Assembly: GCA_002421825.1 (NCBI GenBank)
Contig: DISR01000090.1
Location: forward strand, 1-8,819
Source of the DNA: Thiobacillus sp. UBA6205
GTDB taxonomy: Bacteria; Pseudomonadota; Gammaproteobacteria; Burkholderiales; Thiobacillaceae
Direction of reading: 5' to 3'
DNA: 8,819 nt
Position 1 is the first letter of the stretch; every line of letters begins with the position of its first letter. Of the stretch, positions 6,478 through 8,819 are shown in pieces. Both the position numbers and the translations under genes were made by a program. The notes beneath the pieces were generated by a model that had not been told where the DNA came from, did no database searches, and saw nothing but the letters and a program-made list of their open reading frames with translations.

Positions 6478-7838
6478 TTCTTCACCGGCCGCTTCCAACC
6501 GGCGATGGTGAGCTGCTTGCTGCGCGACAAGGTCAGCTCGTCCGCCGGCGCATCCTTGCTGATCACCGAGCCGGCGCCGATGGTGGCGTTGTCGCCGATG
6601 CTCACCGGCGCGACCAGCGCAGTATTGGAACCGATGAAGGCGTTGCCGCCGATCACGGTCTTGTGCTTGTTGGCGCCGTCGTAATTGCAGGTGATGGTGC
6701 CGGCGCCGATGTTGGTCTTCGCGCCCACCTCGGCATCGCCGATGTAGGACAGGTGGTTCATCTTGGCGCCCTCTTTCACCACGCTGTTCTTGACCTCGAC
6801 GAAGTTGCCCACGTGCACCTCGCGCGCCAGTTTTGTTCCTGGGCGCAGGCGCGAGAACGGGCCGATGCGCGCATCCTCGCCGATCTCGGCACCGGCCAGG
6901 TGCGAGAAGGCCTCGATTTTCGTGCCGGGTGCCACGCGCACATCCTTGAGCACGCAATACGGCCCGATCGAGACCTTGTCGCCGAGTTCGACCTTGCCTT
7001 CGAATACGCAGCCGACATCGATGCTGACATCGCGCCCGCAGGCCAGCTCGCCGCGCACGTCGATGCGCGCCGGGTCGATCAGGGTCACGCCGTTGTCCAG
7101 CAGTTCGCGCGCGATGTTGCGCTGATGGATGCGCTCGAGTTCGGCCAGTTGCGCCTTGCTGTTCACGCCCAGCACTTCCCATTCGTCGCCCGGGTGGCTG
7201 GCCATGATCTCCACGCCTTCTGCCGCCGCCATGGCGATGATGTCGGTGAGGTAGTACTCGCCCTGGGCATTGTGGTTCTCGAGCTTGCCCAGCCATTCGA
7301 TCAATCTGCCGGTGGGGAGGGCCAGTATGCCGGTATTCACTTCGCGGATTTCGCGTTCGTCTTCGCTGGCGTCCTTGTGCTCCACGATGCGCACCACGCG
7401 TCCATGCTCGCGCACGATGCGTCCATAACCGCTGGGGTCGGCGAGCACCACGGTAAGCAGGCCCAGACTGCCGGAGTGCGCGGCCGCCACCAGCGGCCTC
7501 AGGGTGTCCGGCCGGGTCAGGGGCACATCGCCAAACAGCACCAGGGTCACGCCGGTCTTGTGGAGATGCGGCAGCGCCTGCTGCACGGCATGGCCGGTGC
7601 CATGCTGCTCGGCCTGCAGCACGAAAGTCAGATTTTCTTCCGCCAGCGCCTTGGGTACAGCATCGCCGCCGAAACCATAGACCACGCAAACCTTGCGGCC
7701 GCCCATTTCCTGCGCGGTCTGGATGACATGCGACACCAGCGGTCGGCCCGCCAGAGGATGCAGCACCTTGGGCAGATCCGAGCGCATGCGCGTGCCCTTG
7801 CCGGCGGCGAGGATGACGATATCGAGTGCGGGGGTCAT
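6459..7838 (-). CDS. glmU: Bifunctional GlcN-1-P acetyltransferase / GlcNAc-1-P uridyltransferase
   Basis: Carries out the last two steps to UDP-GlcNAc: acetylation of glucosamine-1-phosphate and transfer of UMP. It has 459 residues (E. coli 456). The N-terminal pyrophosphorylase domain has LAAGKGTRM (10-18), K24 in LPKVLH, the Mg-binding D104 in FGDVPL, VNTG (167-170) and GVN (224-226). The C-terminal left-handed beta-helix has repeated I-G-x4 hexapeptides from about 255. RLRPG (330-334), NHLSYIGD with the likely catalytic His362, and GAGTITCNYDG (378-388) mark the acetyltransferase site. The last five residues, VRREE, are encoded by an arm of an intergenic inverted repeat. The ATG at 7838 fits the family, but no Shine-Dalgarno sequence is seen (the upstream stretch is C-rich). 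GlmM, the intervening mutase, is not in the window. Confidence 0.98.
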   Translation of the reverse strand: MTPALDIVILAAGKGTRMRSDLPKVLHPLAGRPLVSHVIQTAQEMGGRKVCVVYGFGGDAVPKALAEENLTFVLQAEQHGTGHAVQQALPHLHKTGVTLVLFGDVPLTRPDTLRPLVAAAHSGSLGLLTVVLADPSGYGRIVREHGRVVRIVEHKDASEDEREIREVNTGILALPTGRLIEWLGKLENHNAQGEYYLTDIIAMAAAEGVEIMASHPGDEWEVLGVNSKAQLAELERIHQRNIARELLDNGVTLIDPARIDVRGELACGRDVSIDVGCVFEGKVELGDKVSIGPYCVLKDVRVAPGTKIEAFSHLAGAEIGEDARIGPFSRLRPGTKLAREVHVGNFVEVKNSVVKEGAKMNHLSYIGDAEVGAKTNIGAGTITCNYDGANKHKTVIGGNAFIGSNTALVAPVSIGDNATIGAGSVISKDAPADELTLSRSKQLTIAGWKRPVKKVRREE

Positions 7839-7881
7839 GAGGGGGCGGTGATTATGGCGCCAATGAGCAGCATAAAAACAA

Positions 7882-7947
7882 ACAAAGAGGACAAGAGGAC
7901 AGGAGTAAACCCTCTTGTCTTGCCTCTTGTCCTCCTGTCCTCTTTGT
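7882..7947. repeat. Inverted repeat with ACARGAGG octamer arms, 18-base interior (copy 2)
   Basis: The left arm (7882-7905) and right arm (7924-7947) are 24-base reverse complements with two mismatches. The interior (7906-7923) includes one extra pyrimidine octamer CCTCTTGT. The element lies between the atp terminator and glmU, about 45 bases upstream of the glmU start on its coding strand. It would fold as a long hairpin in any glmU leader RNA beginning upstream of it. Its arms match those of copy 1 at 4250-4473 when one copy is reversed. Confidence 0.87.
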
Positions 7948-7958
7948 AAATGCTTTCA

Positions 7959-7964
7959 AGTATA
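7959..7964 (-). promoter_or_regulatory. Possible -10 box for glmU-glmS
   Basis: On the minus strand this reads TATACT, one base from TATAAT, just after the atp terminator and before the octamer hairpin. No good -35 is seen at 16-18 bases, so this is weak. If used, it would give a leader of about 115 bases containing the whole hairpin. Confidence 0.28.
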
Positions 7965-7974
7965 AACCGCGCCA

Positions 7975-8002
7975 AAAACAAAAGGCAGCCGAAGCTGCCT
8001 TT
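7975..8002 (-). terminator. Intrinsic terminator of the atp operon
   Basis: On the minus strand the nine-base stem AAAGGCAGC / GCTGCCTTT closes a TTCG tetraloop. It is followed by TGTTTTT, giving a nearly unbroken T tract with the last stem bases. It starts 26 bases after the atpC stop and separates the atp operon from glmU. Confidence 0.9.
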
Positions 8003-8028
8003 GTTTGCGATGGTTAAAGCCGTCCTGC

Positions 8029-8451
8029 TCAGACCTTCTTGCGCAGCTTCTGGATCGCAGCCAGCTGCGCCACGGCCTCGGCCAGTTCGGCCTGGGCCTT
8101 TGCGAGGTCCATGGCGGCAGACTTGTTTTTCATCGCGTCTTCCGCGGCGCGCTTGGCCTCCAGCGCGGCCGCTTCATCCAGGTCATGGCCGCGGATGGCG
8201 GTGTCGGACAGGATGGTGACGACGAAGGGCTGCACTTCCAGCACGCCGCCGGACACGAAAATCAGCTCTTCTTCGGCCACATCGGGGCGCTTGATGCGCA
8301 CCGAACCGGGCTTGAGCTTGGTCAGCAGCGGCGTATGGCGCGGGTAGATGCCCAGCTCGCCCATTTCGCCGGGCACGGAAAGGAATTCCGCCGTGCCGGA
8401 GAAGAGCGAGGTTTCTGCGCTGACGATGTCGACGTGGATAGTCATTGCCAT
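8029..8451 (-). CDS. atpC: F1 ATP synthase epsilon subunit
   Basis: The epsilon subunit of the F1 central stalk couples rotation to catalysis and can inhibit ATP hydrolysis. It has 140 residues, the normal length. The N-terminal beta-sandwich (about 1-87) shows the family features IHVDIVSAE, FLSVPGEMGELGIYPRHTPLL and the VSGGVLEVQP strand. The C-terminal helical hairpin (about 90-137) is Ala/Lys/Glu-rich, with the DLDEAAALEAKRAAEDA segment. The ATG at 8451 is used here, with GGGAAGAAG upstream; a second ATG two codons on (8445) is an alternative. It follows atpD after a 97-base gap holding a G-rich inverted repeat, unusually long for this operon junction. It is the last atp gene, with a terminator right behind it. 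Confidence 0.97.
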   Translation of the reverse strand: MAMTIHVDIVSAETSLFSGTAEFLSVPGEMGELGIYPRHTPLLTKLKPGSVRIKRPDVAEEELIFVSGGVLEVQPFVVTILSDTAIRGHDLDEAAALEAKRAAEDAMKNKSAAMDLAKAQAELAEAVAQLAAIQKLRKKV

Positions 8452-8482
8452 TACTTCTTCCCTGTGAAGGAGAGAAGGTGAA

Positions 8483-8506
8483 GGGGGAAGGGTAAAGGGG
8501 GAAGGG
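8483..8506 (+). other. G-quadruplex motif, plus strand
   Basis: Four runs of three or more G (8483-8487, 8490-8492, 8497-8501, 8504-8506) are separated by loops of 2, 4 and 2 bases. This meets the usual G3+ N1-7 pattern. It is on the template strand for atpC. Folding is inferred from pattern only. Confidence 0.6.
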
Positions 8507-8510
8507 TAAA
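8483..8510. repeat. Two exact tandem 14-base units, GGGGGAAGGGTAAA
   Basis: Unit one is 8483-8496 and unit two is 8497-8510, identical. A partial, diverged unit (GAAGGTGAA) precedes them at 8474-8482. They form the inner purine arm of the atpD-atpC palindrome. Confidence 0.9.
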
Positions 8511-8521
8511 AACCCTCTACA

Positions 8522-8550
8522 CCCCTCTCCCTTCTCCCTCCCCCCTTCCC
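8522..8550 (-). other. G-quadruplex motif, minus (mRNA) strand
   Basis: On the minus strand there are five G runs (complement of C runs at 8548-8550, 8540-8545, 8536-8538, 8529-8531 and 8522-8525) with loops of 1 to 4 bases. It would be present in the atpD-atpC mRNA directly after the atpD stop, and competes with the hairpin for the same bases. Confidence 0.6.
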
Positions 8551-8819
8551 TTACTGTAAGGTTTTCGCTTTTTCGACTGCTTCTTCGATCGGGCCCACCA
8601 TGTAGAAGGCCTGTTCTGGCAGGTGGTCGTATTCGCCGTCCACGATCGCCTTGAAGCCGGCGATGGTGTCCTTCAGCGAAACGTACTTGCCGGGTGCGCC
8701 GGTAAACACTTCCGCCACGAAGAAGGGCTGCGACAGGAAGCGCTGGATCTTGCGCGCGCGGGCCACCGCCAGCTTGTCTTCGGGCGACAGTTCGTCCATG
8801 CCCAGAATCGCGATGATGT
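8551..8819 (-). CDS. atpD: F1 ATP synthase beta subunit, C-terminal end only
   Basis: The catalytic beta subunit of F1. Only the last 88 complete codons are visible and the reading frame continues beyond the window edge; the Met at 8799 is internal. The visible part starts IIAILGMDELSPEDK and contains KIQRFLSQPFFVAEVFTG and GKYVSLKDT, followed by YDHLPEQAFYMVG. This is the strongly conserved C-terminal helical domain with the DELSPEDK (DELSEED-type) region that contacts the gamma subunit. The P-loop and catalytic residues are outside the window. The TAA (8551-8553) directly touches the pyrimidine arm of the repeat that separates it from atpC. The gene is intact as far as seen. Confidence 0.97.
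   Translation of the reverse strand, partial: IIAILGMDELSPEDKLAVARARKIQRFLSQPFFVAEVFTGAPGKYVSLKDTIAGFKAIVDGEYDHLPEQAFYMVGPIEEAVEKAKTLQ

Larger units (their letters stand above)
8466..8550. repeat. Imperfect purine/pyrimidine palindrome between atpD and atpC
   Basis: The purine-rich left arm (8466-8511) and pyrimidine-rich right arm (8512-8550) face each other. The tip is the perfect five-base stem AGGGT (8503-8507), AAAA, ACCCT (8512-8516); outside it the pairing is imperfect and its register ambiguous. The right arm abuts the atpD stop codon. It is inside the operon, so it is unlikely to be a full terminator. It could adjust the atpD:atpC ratio or protect the upstream mRNA. Confidence 0.7.

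Noticed and set aside
5213..6511. A 432-codon plus-strand open frame opposite glmS
   Set aside because: It is the antisense shadow of glmS in GC-rich DNA; the opposite strand encodes a full-length, motif-complete GlmS.
6663..7949. A 428-codon plus-strand open frame opposite glmU
   Set aside because: Antisense shadow of glmU; its composition is His/Ala/Asp-rich without recognisable motifs, and it ends in the octamer repeat.

Overview
The window looks like ordinary chromosomal housekeeping DNA from a GC-rich betaproteobacterium, most likely of the Nitrosomonadales/Rhodocyclales type. This rests on protein character, on the gene order argS - SPOR protein - dsbA - SDR, and on the order atpD-atpC-glmU-glmS, which is shared by beta- and gammaproteobacteria. 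It is inference from remembered family sequences, not from a search. I see no mobile genes, prophage, CRISPR array, tRNA, rRNA or defence locus.

Layout. The plus-strand block (1-3541) is a tightly packed operon: the 3' part of argS, a membrane-anchored SPOR-domain protein, a DsbA-type periplasmic oxidoreductase and a short-chain dehydrogenase. Junctions overlap by 1 and 4 bases or are 3 bases apart. An orphan NarL/FixJ-type response regulator follows (3608-4240) with its own probable sigma-70 promoter. It converges on a minus-strand block that reads, in transcription order, atpD (3' end only), atpC, a strong intrinsic terminator, glmU and glmS. GlmS makes glucosamine-6-phosphate and GlmU makes UDP-GlcNAc, which supplies peptidoglycan and LPS. 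AtpD and AtpC are the beta and epsilon subunits of the F1 ATP synthase.

The unusual part is the non-coding DNA. All four real intergenic gaps after position 4240 are filled by inverted repeats. Their arms are short purine-rich tandem units on one side and the matching pyrimidine-rich units on the other: an ACARGAGG octamer at 4250-4473 and again at 7882-7947, a GGCGTGA heptamer at 6335-6477, and a GGGGGAAGGGTAAA 14-mer at 8466-8550. All four have the same polarity, with the purine arm 5' and the pyrimidine arm 3'; this reads the same from either strand. The two octamer copies have non-equivalent left and right arms, each conserved exactly between the loci, around completely different interiors (170 versus 18 bases). 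One of them holds a second, degenerate palindrome of the GTCATTGCGAG kind. The 14-mer copy carries G-quadruplex motifs on both strands between atpD and atpC, and the heptamer copy supplies the last codons of glmU. This repeat system is the best candidate for something undescribed here. No gap exceeds 250 bases.
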